DNA of 64,000 nucleotides. Origin: Mycobacterium sp. IS-1264. Its GTDB lineage: Bacteria > Actinomycetota > Actinomycetes > Mycobacteriales > Mycobacteriaceae. Below the pieces are notes generated by a model that made no database searches, was not told the origin of the DNA, and worked only from the letters and a program-made list of their open reading frames with translations. The DNA lies in NCBI RefSeq assembly GCF_001954195.1, contig NZ_MBES01000057.1, forward strand, positions 1 to 64,000. Reading direction: 5' to 3'. This document shows, piece by piece, positions 16,848-24,454 of the stretch. The position numbers were made by a program, and so were the translations under genes. How positions within the stretch are numbered: position 1 is the stretch's first letter; each line of letters starts with the position of its first letter.

Positions 16848-17534
16848 ATGACTCTCGTAGCCGGACGTGGTCCGTTAAGCAGTGATCCGGCCGGGCGGTT
16901 CTCGCCCGCGCTGCCCTCGGAGGTCGTCTTCGTCGAGCCGCACCCGCGGCGGGTCCAGGCCTTCCGGGACGGGCGCGCGGTGATCGACACCGAGCGGGCG
17001 CTGCTGGTGCACCGCCGGGGTCGTGCGCTCAGCTACGCGTTTCCGGTCGACGAGGTCGGCGACCTGCCCACCGAACCCGAGCCGGAGGCGCCGGGCTTCG
17101 TCCACGTGCCCTGGGACGCCGTCGACACCTGGCTGGAAGAGGGCCGCGAGCTCGTTCACTATCCGCCGAATCCCTACCATCGGGTCGACTGCCGCCCGAC
17201 GCGGCGCCGCCTTCGCGTCTCGGTCGGCGACACCGTCTTAGTGGACACCGAGGACACGGTGATCCTGTTCGAGACCGCCCTCGAACCGCGTCTGTACGTC
17301 GATCCCTCGCACGTACGCACCGATCTGCTGCGGCGCTCGGAGACGTCGAGCTATTGCAACTACAAGGGATTCGCGACGTATTGGTCCGTCGTCTCGGGCG
17401 ACCAGGTCGTCGAGGACGTCGCCTGGAGCTACGCGGACCCGCCTCCGGAAAGCCTTCCCATCAAAGGGTTCCTGAGTTTCGACGCCGCCCGAGCCGACGT
17501 CGTCGCCGAGCTCCCGCTTAGCCCGGGTAGCTAG
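16848..17534 (+). CDS. Tandem DUF427 protein
   Basis: 228 residues containing two DUF427-like units, the first around 25-100 (AFRDGRAVIDTERALLVHRRGRALSYAFPVDEV) and the second around 120-215 (VLVDTEDTVILFETALEPRLYVDPSHV ... SSYCNYKGFATYWSV). The second has the family core CNYKG. Function is unknown for this family. Start ATG 16848; a longer frame from 16806 lacks support. It is convergent with the acyl-CoA dehydrogenase and the two overlap by 17 bp at their 3' ends. Confidence 0.85.
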   Translation: MTLVAGRGPLSSDPAGRFSPALPSEVVFVEPHPRRVQAFRDGRAVIDTERALLVHRRGRALSYAFPVDEVGDLPTEPEPEAPGFVHVPWDAVDTWLEEGRELVHYPPNPYHRVDCRPTRRRLRVSVGDTVLVDTEDTVILFETALEPRLYVDPSHVRTDLLRRSETSSYCNYKGFATYWSVVSGDQVVEDVAWSYADPPPESLPIKGFLSFDAARADVVAELPLSPGS

Positions 17535-18669
17535 GCCGTCCCAGCTTGAGCTCGTGCTGGGCGATCATGTTGCGGAAGACCTCGAGGGTGCCGCCGTAGA
17601 TCCCGAGGGGCAGCGCCAGCCGGTAGAGGTGTTCCGCCGCGCCCTCGCCTAGGGAACCGTGGGCATCGGCGGGCAACGCCGACGCGGCGCCCTCGATGTC
17701 CATCAGATCGGCGGAGATGTCGCGCATCGTCTGGGCGACCGCGACGCGCCCGAACATGCCAGGCGTGGACAGCGCCGCCTCCACCCGCGCGACGCTGCGC
17801 CCCAGCCGGTACTTCACCGACTCGTCGGCCGCCGGCCCGACGATGCCCGCGACGGTGTCGACCACTTCGGCCATCACGTCGCCGTGGGCTCCCATCGCCG
17901 CAACGTATTGGAGGCCATGGTCTTCGCGATCGATGAGGCCGTGCTCGGAATCCAGGGCCGCGCGCATCACCGTCCAGCCGCCGTTGACCTCACCGATCCG
18001 GTAGAGATCGTCGACGCGTACGTCGCTGTAGTAGACGATGTTGGTGCGGTCGCCGTCCAGGGTGCGGATGCCCTGAATCTCGATGCCCGGCGAGTCGAGC
18101 GGCACGAGGAACATGGTCAGGTTCTTGTGTTTCGGCCCTTGCGGGTCGGTGTTGGTGAGCAGAAAGACGTACTTGGCGTTCTGCGCGTTCGACGTAAACA
18201 TCTTGGAGCCGTTGATAATCCACGCATCACCGTCGCGCACCGCGCGGGTTTTGCAGGTGGCGACGTCGGAGCCGCCCTCGGGTTCGGTGTAGCCCAGGCA
18301 GAGCCGAATCTCGCCGGACAGCACACCGGGCACTACTTTGCCGGCGAGCGCCGGCGCACCGAATTGCTGCACCAGCCGCGCGACGACGGACGTGGTGCCC
18401 CAGTGATACCAGGGCGTGTGCGCCCGGGCGATCTCCAGTTGAAAGATGCGCCGGCGAACCGCATTGAATCCGCCCTCGGACTCGAGCTTCCAATCCGACG
18501 CCAGATAGCCGGCCTCGCCCAGCGCCAAATGCACTTCCTCGTCGAAGTTTTCGCCAAGCTCCCGCTGGCGGCAGAGCACCTCGTCGGTGACGTGCTTGGC
18601 GATAAACGCCCGGGTCTCATCGCAGAAGGCCTGGTCCTCTGGGGACAGTTGGACGCGGGAGAAGTCCAT
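17518..18669 (-). CDS. Acyl-CoA dehydrogenase (FadE-like)
   Basis: 383 residues. FAD- and substrate-binding signatures LCLGYTEPEGGSDVA, WIINGSKMFTSNA and the C-terminal IYGGTLEVFRNMIAQHEL. At the position where medium-chain enzymes have catalytic YEGT this protein has YGGT, so the base must lie elsewhere, as in several mycobacterial FadE proteins. It dehydrogenates an unidentified acyl-CoA. The ATG overlaps the LLM oxidoreductase stop, placing it third in the thioesterase-LLM-dehydrogenase operon. Confidence 0.93.
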   Translation of the reverse strand: MDFSRVQLSPEDQAFCDETRAFIAKHVTDEVLCRQRELGENFDEEVHLALGEAGYLASDWKLESEGGFNAVRRRIFQLEIARAHTPWYHWGTTSVVARLVQQFGAPALAGKVVPGVLSGEIRLCLGYTEPEGGSDVATCKTRAVRDGDAWIINGSKMFTSNAQNAKYVFLLTNTDPQGPKHKNLTMFLVPLDSPGIEIQGIRTLDGDRTNIVYYSDVRVDDLYRIGEVNGGWTVMRAALDSEHGLIDREDHGLQYVAAMGAHGDVMAEVVDTVAGIVGPAADESVKYRLGRSVARVEAALSTPGMFGRVAVAQTMRDISADLMDIEGAASALPADAHGSLGEGAAEHLYRLALPLGIYGGTLEVFRNMIAQHELKLGRPSYPG

Positions 18670-19583
18670 CAGGCCGCGTCGATCACGAGGGTGCGGAATC
18701 GGTCGAGGGTCTCGAGCGCGTGGGTGATGCTGTCCCCGGGCAGGTGGACGCCGACCCACGTGACTCCCACGGCCGCAAGCTTTTCCAGGCCGCCGAGGTA
18801 CGCGTCGGCGTTGAAGTCGTCGGTCGCGGGGCTGCCGCCCTCAAAGTTGCTGAAGGTGATGTCGATGGCCGACCAGTCCCTGCCCGCCGCATCGCAGCGG
18901 CGGCGCAGGTCGTCGATGCCCTCGGTGAGGCGCTCGACGGAATCGATGACCGCGGTGCCCGCGGTCTGGGCCAGCTGCGGCGGGGCCGGAAACGGGCACC
19001 AGCCGTCTCCATATTGGGCGACGCGCTGGCGGGCGGTCGTGGTGTTGCCGCCTATCCAGATCGGCGGGGGGCGCACCGGCCGGGGGTGCGCGGTGATGCC
19101 CTTGGCGCTGAAATGCTTGCCCTCGAACGAGATATCGTCTTCGGTCCAGATGGCCCGGATCACCTGCAGCGCCTCATCAAACAACTCGGCCCGCTCGTCG
19201 TAGCTGACACCGAGTGCGGCGAATTCCCGCTTCAGATAACCCACACCGACCGCGAGCGTGAAGCGACCACCGGAGAGCAAATCCAGCGTCGCGCCGGACT
19301 TGGCCACCACGAACGGGTTTCGATAGGGCAACACCACGATGTTCGGGATCAGCCGCAGCGTGCTCGTCGTGGCCGCCGCGAAGCCCAGGGCGACAAAGGG
19401 ATCCAGCGCGTCATGCCCGCCGGCTTCCAGCCACCGCTGCGACGGTGCGGGGTGGTCGGTGAACCCGAAGCCGTGAATGCCCGCCGCCTCGGTGGCCTCC
19501 GCCACTTTCCCGATTCCCTCGCCGCTCAAGAACTCCGGATTGTACGGATGGCTGTGCATCGGGTGCGTGATGGTGAAGCGCAT
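18669..19583 (-). CDS. LLM-class F420-dependent oxidoreductase
   Basis: 304 residues, luciferase-like TIM barrel. Family phrases: GFGFTDHPAPS near the N-terminus, LRLIPNIVVLPYRNPFVVAKSGATLDLLSGGRF, VGVGYLKREFAALG, HPRPVRPPPIWIGGNT and RVAQYGDGWCPF. It is expected to use coenzyme F420 and reduce or oxidise a CoA-pathway intermediate. ATG 19583 lies 5 bp after the thioesterase stop. The frame extends far upstream but only as an artefact over the thioesterase gene. Confidence 0.92.
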   Translation of the reverse strand: MRFTITHPMHSHPYNPEFLSGEGIGKVAEATEAAGIHGFGFTDHPAPSQRWLEAGGHDALDPFVALGFAAATTSTLRLIPNIVVLPYRNPFVVAKSGATLDLLSGGRFTLAVGVGYLKREFAALGVSYDERAELFDEALQVIRAIWTEDDISFEGKHFSAKGITAHPRPVRPPPIWIGGNTTTARQRVAQYGDGWCPFPAPPQLAQTAGTAVIDSVERLTEGIDDLRRRCDAAGRDWSAIDITFSNFEGGSPATDDFNADAYLGGLEKLAAVGVTWVGVHLPGDSITHALETLDRFRTLVIDAA

Positions 19584-19588
19584 GGCAG

Positions 19589-20479
19589 TCAGAATCGCGC
19601 GCGGGAATCGATCGCCGTGTCGCTGGTGCGCAGCGGCCGGATCAGCGCCTCCTGAGCGAAGGAGCACAACAGCTCTCCGGCCTCGGCGTGCACGGTGCCG
19701 CGCACGTACGACATGCCCGCGCCGACCTGCGTGCTCTCGTGCGTGTAAAGCAGCCACCCGTCCCAGCGCACCGGCTCGTGGAACGCCACGGAGATGCTCA
19801 TCGGTGCGGTGGACACGGTCAGGTGCGCCTGGCTGGTACCGATGCCCGGGTGCGCGCGCATGGTGGTGGAGATGCCCAGATGTCCGGTGAAGTACGCGAC
19901 GAGGGCCTTGGCCAGATCGTCGCGGTCCGGGATCGGGTCGTAGTGCAGCCATGCGTACAGCTCGGGCGGCCCGACCTCGTCGGGGCTGTTGACGTCGACG
20001 ACGTCGACGAGGCGCAATTCGCGCCCGCCCATCGGCATCTCGGCATGGTTGGCGTCGGCCGGCGCGGAAACGTCGGGCCGCGGCAGGTGGTGGCGGATGA
20101 CGTCGGCAGTGGGGACGTCGGCCAACACCGTGATGCTCAGGCAGCGTCGCCCGTTCTGGTGCACGGCGACAACCGCGGTAGCCGTGGACCGGCCCTCGGC
20201 CACGACGTCGAGGACGAATTCGACCGGCGGGCCGACGGCGATCGCGCGGGAGAACACCGCATGCGCCGAGCGCACCGACTTGTCCGGGAATCGTTTGGCC
20301 ACCGCGACAATGGCCTGCGCGAGCACCTGGGTGCCCTCCACCACCTGCCGTTCGTCGCCGCCGGCGATGCCGGTGTCGCCGGTGAACCGGTCCTGCCCGT
20401 CGGCCCGCACGTCGAACAGATCCAGCAGGCCCTGCACCGTCCACTCGGTCTGCTCGGATTCCTCGGAAGCCTTCGTCAA
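19589..20479 (-). CDS. Acyl-CoA thioesterase II (TesB-like, double hotdog)
   Basis: 296 residues, two hotdog domains: about 12-115 (GLLDLFDVRADGQDRFTGDT, QVLAQAIVAVAKRFPDK, SAHAVFSRAIAVGPPVEF) and about 160-290 (YFTGHLGISTTMRAHPGIG, FHEPVRWDGWLLYTHEST, GRGTVHAEAGELLCSFAQEAL-like end). It releases free acid from acyl-CoA in the cytoplasm. The start is TTG at 20477-20479, preceded by GAGAGGTGGAG. It is the first gene of the operon and motif copy B sits 40 bp upstream. Confidence 0.9.
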   Translation of the reverse strand: MTKASEESEQTEWTVQGLLDLFDVRADGQDRFTGDTGIAGGDERQVVEGTQVLAQAIVAVAKRFPDKSVRSAHAVFSRAIAVGPPVEFVLDVVAEGRSTATAVVAVHQNGRRCLSITVLADVPTADVIRHHLPRPDVSAPADANHAEMPMGGRELRLVDVVDVNSPDEVGPPELYAWLHYDPIPDRDDLAKALVAYFTGHLGISTTMRAHPGIGTSQAHLTVSTAPMSISVAFHEPVRWDGWLLYTHESTQVGAGMSYVRGTVHAEAGELLCSFAQEALIRPLRTSDTAIDSRARF

Positions 20480-20518
20480 ATCCGCTCCACCTCTCGCGCT
20501 AGCAGCTCACGGCTCAGC

Positions 20519-20545
20519 GTGACACTTTGAGTAGGATTTGTAAAG
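20519..20545. promoter_or_regulatory. Two-part motif, copy B
   Basis: GTGACACTT-N9-TTTGTAAAG, exact in both 9-mers, with its GTGACAC side facing the TesB-like gene 40 bp away. Shares the left flank GCTCAC..(C)AGC with copy A. Confidence 0.55.
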
Positions 20546-20695
20546 CTTGGCTAACAAGACCGCGGCGCCTTCTGCCGCGAGCGCCCGGCGGGGTGGGCGC
20601 TGGGCGGCCGACGCCCGGCCGGCCGGGCACTCGGCACACCGTTGACGTACCCAACCACTCGACCCGCCAATGAAACACGCAGGGAGGCAACGTAA

Positions 20696-20812
20696 TTGGG
20701 CATCGCCGCCACCGCGTCAGAAATCGCATTCAGCCAGTCCGCCGAGGCCGTGTACGACCTCGGCGGGAGCTCGCGGGACCGGAAAATTGACACCGACGCC
20801 CGCGGTGCGTGA
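20696..20812 (+). pseudogene. Possible remnant of an SRPBCC-family gene
   Basis: A 38-codon frame from TTG 20696, preceded at 8 bp by AGGGAGG. Its first residues, GIAATASEIAFSQSAEAVYDL, look like the opening strand and helix of mycobacterial SRPBCC proteins (alternating strand, then AEAVYD), after which the similarity stops and the frame ends at TGA 20810-20812. The stop lies in motif copy C. Either a decayed gene whose body was deleted, or a chance small ORF. Confidence 0.35.
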
Positions 20813-20835
20813 CACTTTTGCGGTGTTTTGTAAAG
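20809..20835 (+). promoter_or_regulatory. Two-part motif, copy C
   Basis: GTGACACTT-N9-TTTGTAAAG, exact in both 9-mers, ending 10 bp before the ATG of the SMP-30 gene. If TGTAAA acts as a -10 element the transcript would be leaderless, which is common in mycobacteria. Alternatively a repressor bound here would block initiation. Confidence 0.55.
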
Positions 20836-20845
20836 GCATTGGCGG

Positions 20846-21673
20846 ATGATCCCCGAGCCGCTGGCCAACGGCTTCTGCTTCGGCGAAGGCCCGCGCTGGT
20901 TTGAGGGCCTGTTGTGGTTCTCCGACATGCTGGGCGAGGCCGTCCACACGTCGACCATGGGCGGCTCGCTGACCACGTTGCCGTTGCCGGGGCGCTCCCC
21001 GTCCGGGCTGGGATTCCGGCCCGACGGGTCGCTGCTGATCGCCTCGGCCGAGGACCGGCAGGTGCTGCGCTACGACGGCGAGACCGTCGCCACCATCGCC
21101 GATCTCACCGAGCTGGCCCCGGCCAACCTCGGTGACATGGTCATCGACGACGCCGGACGCGCCTACATCGGGTCACAGGCGTTCTCCGGTGGGGTCATCA
21201 TCCGGCTCGATCCCGACGACAGCGCCACTGTCGTCGCCGAGGATCTCGACTTTCCCAATGGGATGGTCATCACGCCGGACGGACAGACGTTGATCGTCGC
21301 CGAATCGATCGGCCGGCGCCTGTCCGCGTTCACGATCGGCGACGACGGCGACCCGGGCGCGCTGCGCGACCGTCGGATTTTCGCCGACGGCCTGGACGGC
21401 CCGCCGGACGGCATCGCGCTCGACGCCGAAGGCGCGGTATGGACGTCGATGACACTGGCGCACCAGTTCGAGCGGGTCGGCGAAGGCGGCGTCGTGACCG
21501 AGCGCATCGACATGGGCGAGCGCGTCGCCATCGCCTGCGCGCTGGGCGGTCCCGAACGCCGCACGCTGTTCCTGCTGTCGAGCACCGACGCGTATCCGCA
21601 GCGCCTCGTCGGCACCCGGCTCTCCCGGCTGGACGCCGTGACGGTGGCAACGCCCGGCGCCGGCCTGCCCTGA
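20846..21673 (+). CDS. SMP-30/gluconolactonase-family protein
   Basis: 275 residues, six-bladed propeller family. Blade motifs FGEGPRWFEGLLWFSDM, GLGFRPDGSLLIAS, GDMVIDDAGRAYIGSQ, DFPNGMVITPDGQTLIVAES and DGPPDGIALDAEGAVWTS; the Glu in GEGP, the Asn in PNGM and the Asp in PPDGIALD are the expected metal ligands. It probably opens a lactone, which would suit a pathway containing a Baeyer-Villiger enzyme. No Shine-Dalgarno is visible; the ATG is only 10 bp after motif C. Confidence 0.9.
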   Translation: MIPEPLANGFCFGEGPRWFEGLLWFSDMLGEAVHTSTMGGSLTTLPLPGRSPSGLGFRPDGSLLIASAEDRQVLRYDGETVATIADLTELAPANLGDMVIDDAGRAYIGSQAFSGGVIIRLDPDDSATVVAEDLDFPNGMVITPDGQTLIVAESIGRRLSAFTIGDDGDPGALRDRRIFADGLDGPPDGIALDAEGAVWTSMTLAHQFERVGEGGVVTERIDMGERVAIACALGGPERRTLFLLSSTDAYPQRLVGTRLSRLDAVTVATPGAGLP

Positions 21674-21697
21674 CCCGCAAGACCACGAGGGGGACGA

Positions 21698-22528
21698 GTG
21701 ACCGACTCGTACTACGAGCTCATCGCGACGGACGCGGTGGGCGAGAAGTTTCGGGCCACCGACCTGGCGCGCGGCACCTGGTCGGCGGCGATACAGCACG
21801 GCGGGCCGGTATCGGCGCTGCTGGTGCGGGCGCTGGAGCGATGCGAGCAGCGCGACGACACCCGCCTGTCCCGGGTCGTCATCGACCTGTTGGGCGGGGT
21901 CCCGGCCGAGGGCGACCTGTGGGTCAGCGCGCGGATGCAACGCGGCGGCAAACAGATCGAACTGGTCGGCGCCGAGATGCTGGCCCCGGGTCCCGACGGC
22001 GAACTCCGGCCGGTGGCGCGTGCCAGCGGATGGCGGTTGCAGCACCAGGACACCCGGCCGGTGGCGCACGCCGCGGCCCCGATGCCCCGACCGCGTTCCG
22101 AGGCCCGCGACCGCAACCTCAAGGCGCGGGACTGGGACCGCAACTACGTGCACAGCCTGGACTGGCTGTGGCTGACCGAGCCGCTGAGCGCGGGCCCGGG
22201 CGAATCCTGGATCAACCCGACCGTGGACCTCGTCAAGGGCGAGACCATGACGCCGCTGGAACGGCTGTTCGCGGTGGCCGACTGCGCCAACGGCATCGGC
22301 AGCAAATTGGACATCAGCAAGTGGACGTTCCTGAACACCGACCTGGCCGTGCACGTGTTCCGGATCCCCGACGGTGAGTGGATCGGCATTCGCGCGGAGA
22401 CCAGTTACGGGCCGGACGGAATCGGGACCACGGTCGGCACATTGTTCGACGAGCAGGGCGCGGTCGGCGCGATTCAGCAGTCGGTGCTGGTGCGCAGCCG
22501 GCCCCGGCGGGAAGCGAAGAATTCGTGA
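21698..22528 (+). CDS. Thioesterase-superfamily protein (TesB-like fold)
   Basis: 276 residues with the acyl-CoA thioesterase-like double-hotdog pattern: RGTWSAAIQHGGPVSALLVRALE near the N-terminus and the second domain with TPLERLFAVADCANGIGSKLD, WTFLNTDLAVHVFRIPDGEWIGIRAETSYGPDGIG and ending GAIQQSVLVR. GTG start at 21698 with AGGGGGACGA upstream, 24 bp after the lactonase gene. It probably clears an acyl-CoA intermediate. Its stop codon lies in motif copy D. Confidence 0.85.
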   Translation: MTDSYYELIATDAVGEKFRATDLARGTWSAAIQHGGPVSALLVRALERCEQRDDTRLSRVVIDLLGGVPAEGDLWVSARMQRGGKQIELVGAEMLAPGPDGELRPVARASGWRLQHQDTRPVAHAAAPMPRPRSEARDRNLKARDWDRNYVHSLDWLWLTEPLSAGPGESWINPTVDLVKGETMTPLERLFAVADCANGIGSKLDISKWTFLNTDLAVHVFRIPDGEWIGIRAETSYGPDGIGTTVGTLFDEQGAVGAIQQSVLVRSRPRREAKNS

Positions 22529-22551
22529 CACGTTTGCGCGACTTCGTAGGG
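22525..22551 (+). promoter_or_regulatory. Two-part motif, degenerate copy D
   Basis: GTGACACGT-N9-TTCGTAGGG, 8 of 9 and 6 of 9 identities to copies A-C with the same 9-bp spacing. It ends 8 bp before the TetR ATG and includes the stop codon of the thioesterase gene. A weaker site upstream of the regulator would suit autoregulation. Confidence 0.4.
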
Positions 22552-22559
22552 TTTCTCTT

Positions 22560-23096
22560 ATGAGCCATCCGGTCCAAACGGCGGAGTTCGACACGTCGAC
22601 GCGACAGCGGATCCTTTTGGCGACCGCCGAGGTGCTCGGCCGCAACGGCAAGACCAAGCTCAGCCTGTCCGAAGTCGCGACCCAGGCCGGGGTTTCGCGG
22701 CCCACGCTGTACCGCTGGTTCGCGTCCAAAGAGGAGCTGCTGTCGGCGTTCTCGCAATACGAGAGGCAGCTCTTCGAAAGCGGTTTGGTCAAAGCCACGG
22801 CGGGCCTCAAGGGCGTCGACAAGCTCGACGCCGTGCTGCGCTTCATCGTCGAGTACCAGCATTCGTACTCCGGTGTGCGCATGGTCGACGTGGAACCCGA
22901 GCACACCATCGCCCAGTTTTCCCACGTCATCCCGCAGATGCGCGATGGGCTGCAACGGCATCTGCCCGGCCCCAACGCCGCGGTCAAGGCGGCGACGGTG
23001 ATCCGGATCGCCATCTCGCACTACATCGTGCCCAGCGATGACGCCGACCAATTCCTCGCGCAGCTGCGCCACGCCGTCGGAATCAAGGCGACCTAG
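22560..23096 (+). CDS. TetR-family regulator, likely regulator of the catabolic cluster
   Basis: 178 residues. N-terminal HTH at about 18-64: RQRILLATAEVLGRNGKTKLSLSEVATQAGVSRPTLYRWFASKEELLSAF. The C-terminal ligand domain is short and does not point to a ligand. It is 31 bp after the thioesterase gene with its own copy of the two-part motif, and its stop overlaps the convergent FAD-oxidase stop by 4 bp. It is the only regulator between 5 and 26 kb, so it is the best candidate for the shared motif. Confidence 0.88.
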   Translation: MSHPVQTAEFDTSTRQRILLATAEVLGRNGKTKLSLSEVATQAGVSRPTLYRWFASKEELLSAFSQYERQLFESGLVKATAGLKGVDKLDAVLRFIVEYQHSYSGVRMVDVEPEHTIAQFSHVIPQMRDGLQRHLPGPNAAVKAATVIRIAISHYIVPSDDADQFLAQLRHAVGIKAT

Positions 23097-24433
23097 TCGA
23101 ACAACACCGCCGCATTGAGATAGCCGGTCGGGTCGAGGGCGGCCTTGACCGCCCGCATCGCGGCGATGTCGGCGGGTTCGCGTGACATCCCGAGATAGGG
23201 CCGCTTCAGGCTGCCGACGCCGTGCTCCGAGCTGACGTTGCCCCCGCACTGCGCGATGAGACCCATCATCGGCTCGTAGAGCGCCGGCTCGCGCTCGGCC
23301 GGGCAGCGCAGGACGTTGAGGTGCAGGTTGCCCTCGCCGATGTGGCCGAACAACACCGGCAGCGCGTCGGGCACGCGCGCGTGGACCAGCGCGACCGCCT
23401 CCCGGGCGAACCCGCCGATGGCGGACAGGGGTAGCGACACGTCGAACTTCAGCGGGGGCCCGTACACACCGAGCACCTCGGCCAGGGATTCGCGAACACG
23501 CCACAACCGTTGCTGCGCAACCATATCCACGCCCACGGCCGGCTCGCCGCACATCTGCACACCCTCGAGCAGACCGGCGAGGCGATCGGTCAGATCGCGG
23601 TCGGCGGCCAGCTCCACCAACAGCAACCAGTCGCCCGACACCGGCGCACCGACCCCGAGGTGCTCGCCGGTCAGCGCGGCGGCGCGACGGTCGATCAATT
23701 CCAGCGCGGCGATGCCGTCCACGTCCCGAAACGTCCGACCGGCTTCGACGAGCGCCTCGAGGTCGGCGAACCCGCAGACCGCCGTCACGCGATGCGACGG
23801 GGCGGCGTGTAGCCGCAGATCCAGCGCGGTGATGACGCCGAGGGTCCCCTCGGCGCCCACGAACAGCGCCGGCAGGTCGTAGCCGGTGTTGTCGCTGCGC
23901 ACCAGGCTGTGCCGGCGCAGCAGCGATCCGTCGGGCAGCGCCACTTCCAAACCGACGACCTGCTCGCCCATGTTGCCGTAGCGGACCGTGCGCAGCCCGC
24001 CGGCGTTCGTCGAGGCCATGCCGCCGACGGTCGCCGTGTCCCGGGCGGCCAGGTCGACTCCGAACACCAAACCCGTTGCGGCGACGGCATTTTGCACGGC
24101 GGCCAGCGGGGCCCCGGCGCCCACCTCGACACGGCGCTCGACGGTGTCGACAGCACCGAGGGCGTGCAGCCGCTCGGTGGACAACAACACGTCGTCGTGC
24201 TCGGGAACGGCGCCGGCCACCAGCGAGGTGCGGCCGCCCTGCACCGTGACGTGCGCCCCGGCGTCGCGGCACACTCGCAGCACCTCGGCGACCTGTTCGG
24301 CCGAGCCCGGCCGCACCAGCGCGCTGGCCCGGCCCCGGTAGCGCCCGGTGTGGTCGACGCTTCGGCCGGCCAGCACGTCGGGGTCGGTGACGACGTGGTT
24401 CGATCCGACCACGTCCGCCAGGTTCCGCAGCAT
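23093..24433 (-). CDS. FAD-linked oxidase (GlcD/D-lactate dehydrogenase type), Rv0161-like
   Basis: 446 residues. PCMH FAD domain: VTVQGGRTSLVAGAVP, DLAARDTATVGGMASTNAGGLRTVRYGNM, GAEGTLGVITALDLRL; then the FAD-oxidase C domain with GHIGEGNLHLNVLR and SSEHGVGSLKRPYL. It oxidises a 2-hydroxy acid, with electrons passing to an unknown acceptor. Gene order and size match Rv0161. It is the third gene of a unit with the DapB-like and SDR genes. Confidence 0.9.
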   Translation of the reverse strand: MLRNLADVVGSNHVVTDPDVLAGRSVDHTGRYRGRASALVRPGSAEQVAEVLRVCRDAGAHVTVQGGRTSLVAGAVPEHDDVLLSTERLHALGAVDTVERRVEVGAGAPLAAVQNAVAATGLVFGVDLAARDTATVGGMASTNAGGLRTVRYGNMGEQVVGLEVALPDGSLLRRHSLVRSDNTGYDLPALFVGAEGTLGVITALDLRLHAAPSHRVTAVCGFADLEALVEAGRTFRDVDGIAALELIDRRAAALTGEHLGVGAPVSGDWLLLVELAADRDLTDRLAGLLEGVQMCGEPAVGVDMVAQQRLWRVRESLAEVLGVYGPPLKFDVSLPLSAIGGFAREAVALVHARVPDALPVLFGHIGEGNLHLNVLRCPAEREPALYEPMMGLIAQCGGNVSSEHGVGSLKRPYLGMSREPADIAAMRAVKAALDPTGYLNAAVLFD

Positions 24434-24454
24434 GCTCGCGGTTATAGCACCGCC

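Larger units (their letters stand above)
20480..20845. other. Divergent control region with gene remnant
   Basis: 366 bp between the TesB-like gene (minus) and the SMP-30 gene (plus). It holds motif copies B (20519-20545) and C (20809-20835) and a short frame that resembles the start of an SRPBCC protein (20696-20812). The rest, about 20550-20690, shows no gene or repeat that I can support. Confidence 0.7.

Noticed and set aside
20519..20545. The two-part motif as a plain sigma-A promoter
   Set aside because: The distance between the TGACA-like and TGTAAA-like parts is too short for a normal -35/-10 pair and copies A and B face away from their genes.
21173..23014. 613-codon minus-strand frame over the SMP-30, thioesterase and TetR genes
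   Set aside because: Runs antisense through three genes with clear motifs; Arg/Gly-rich shadow.
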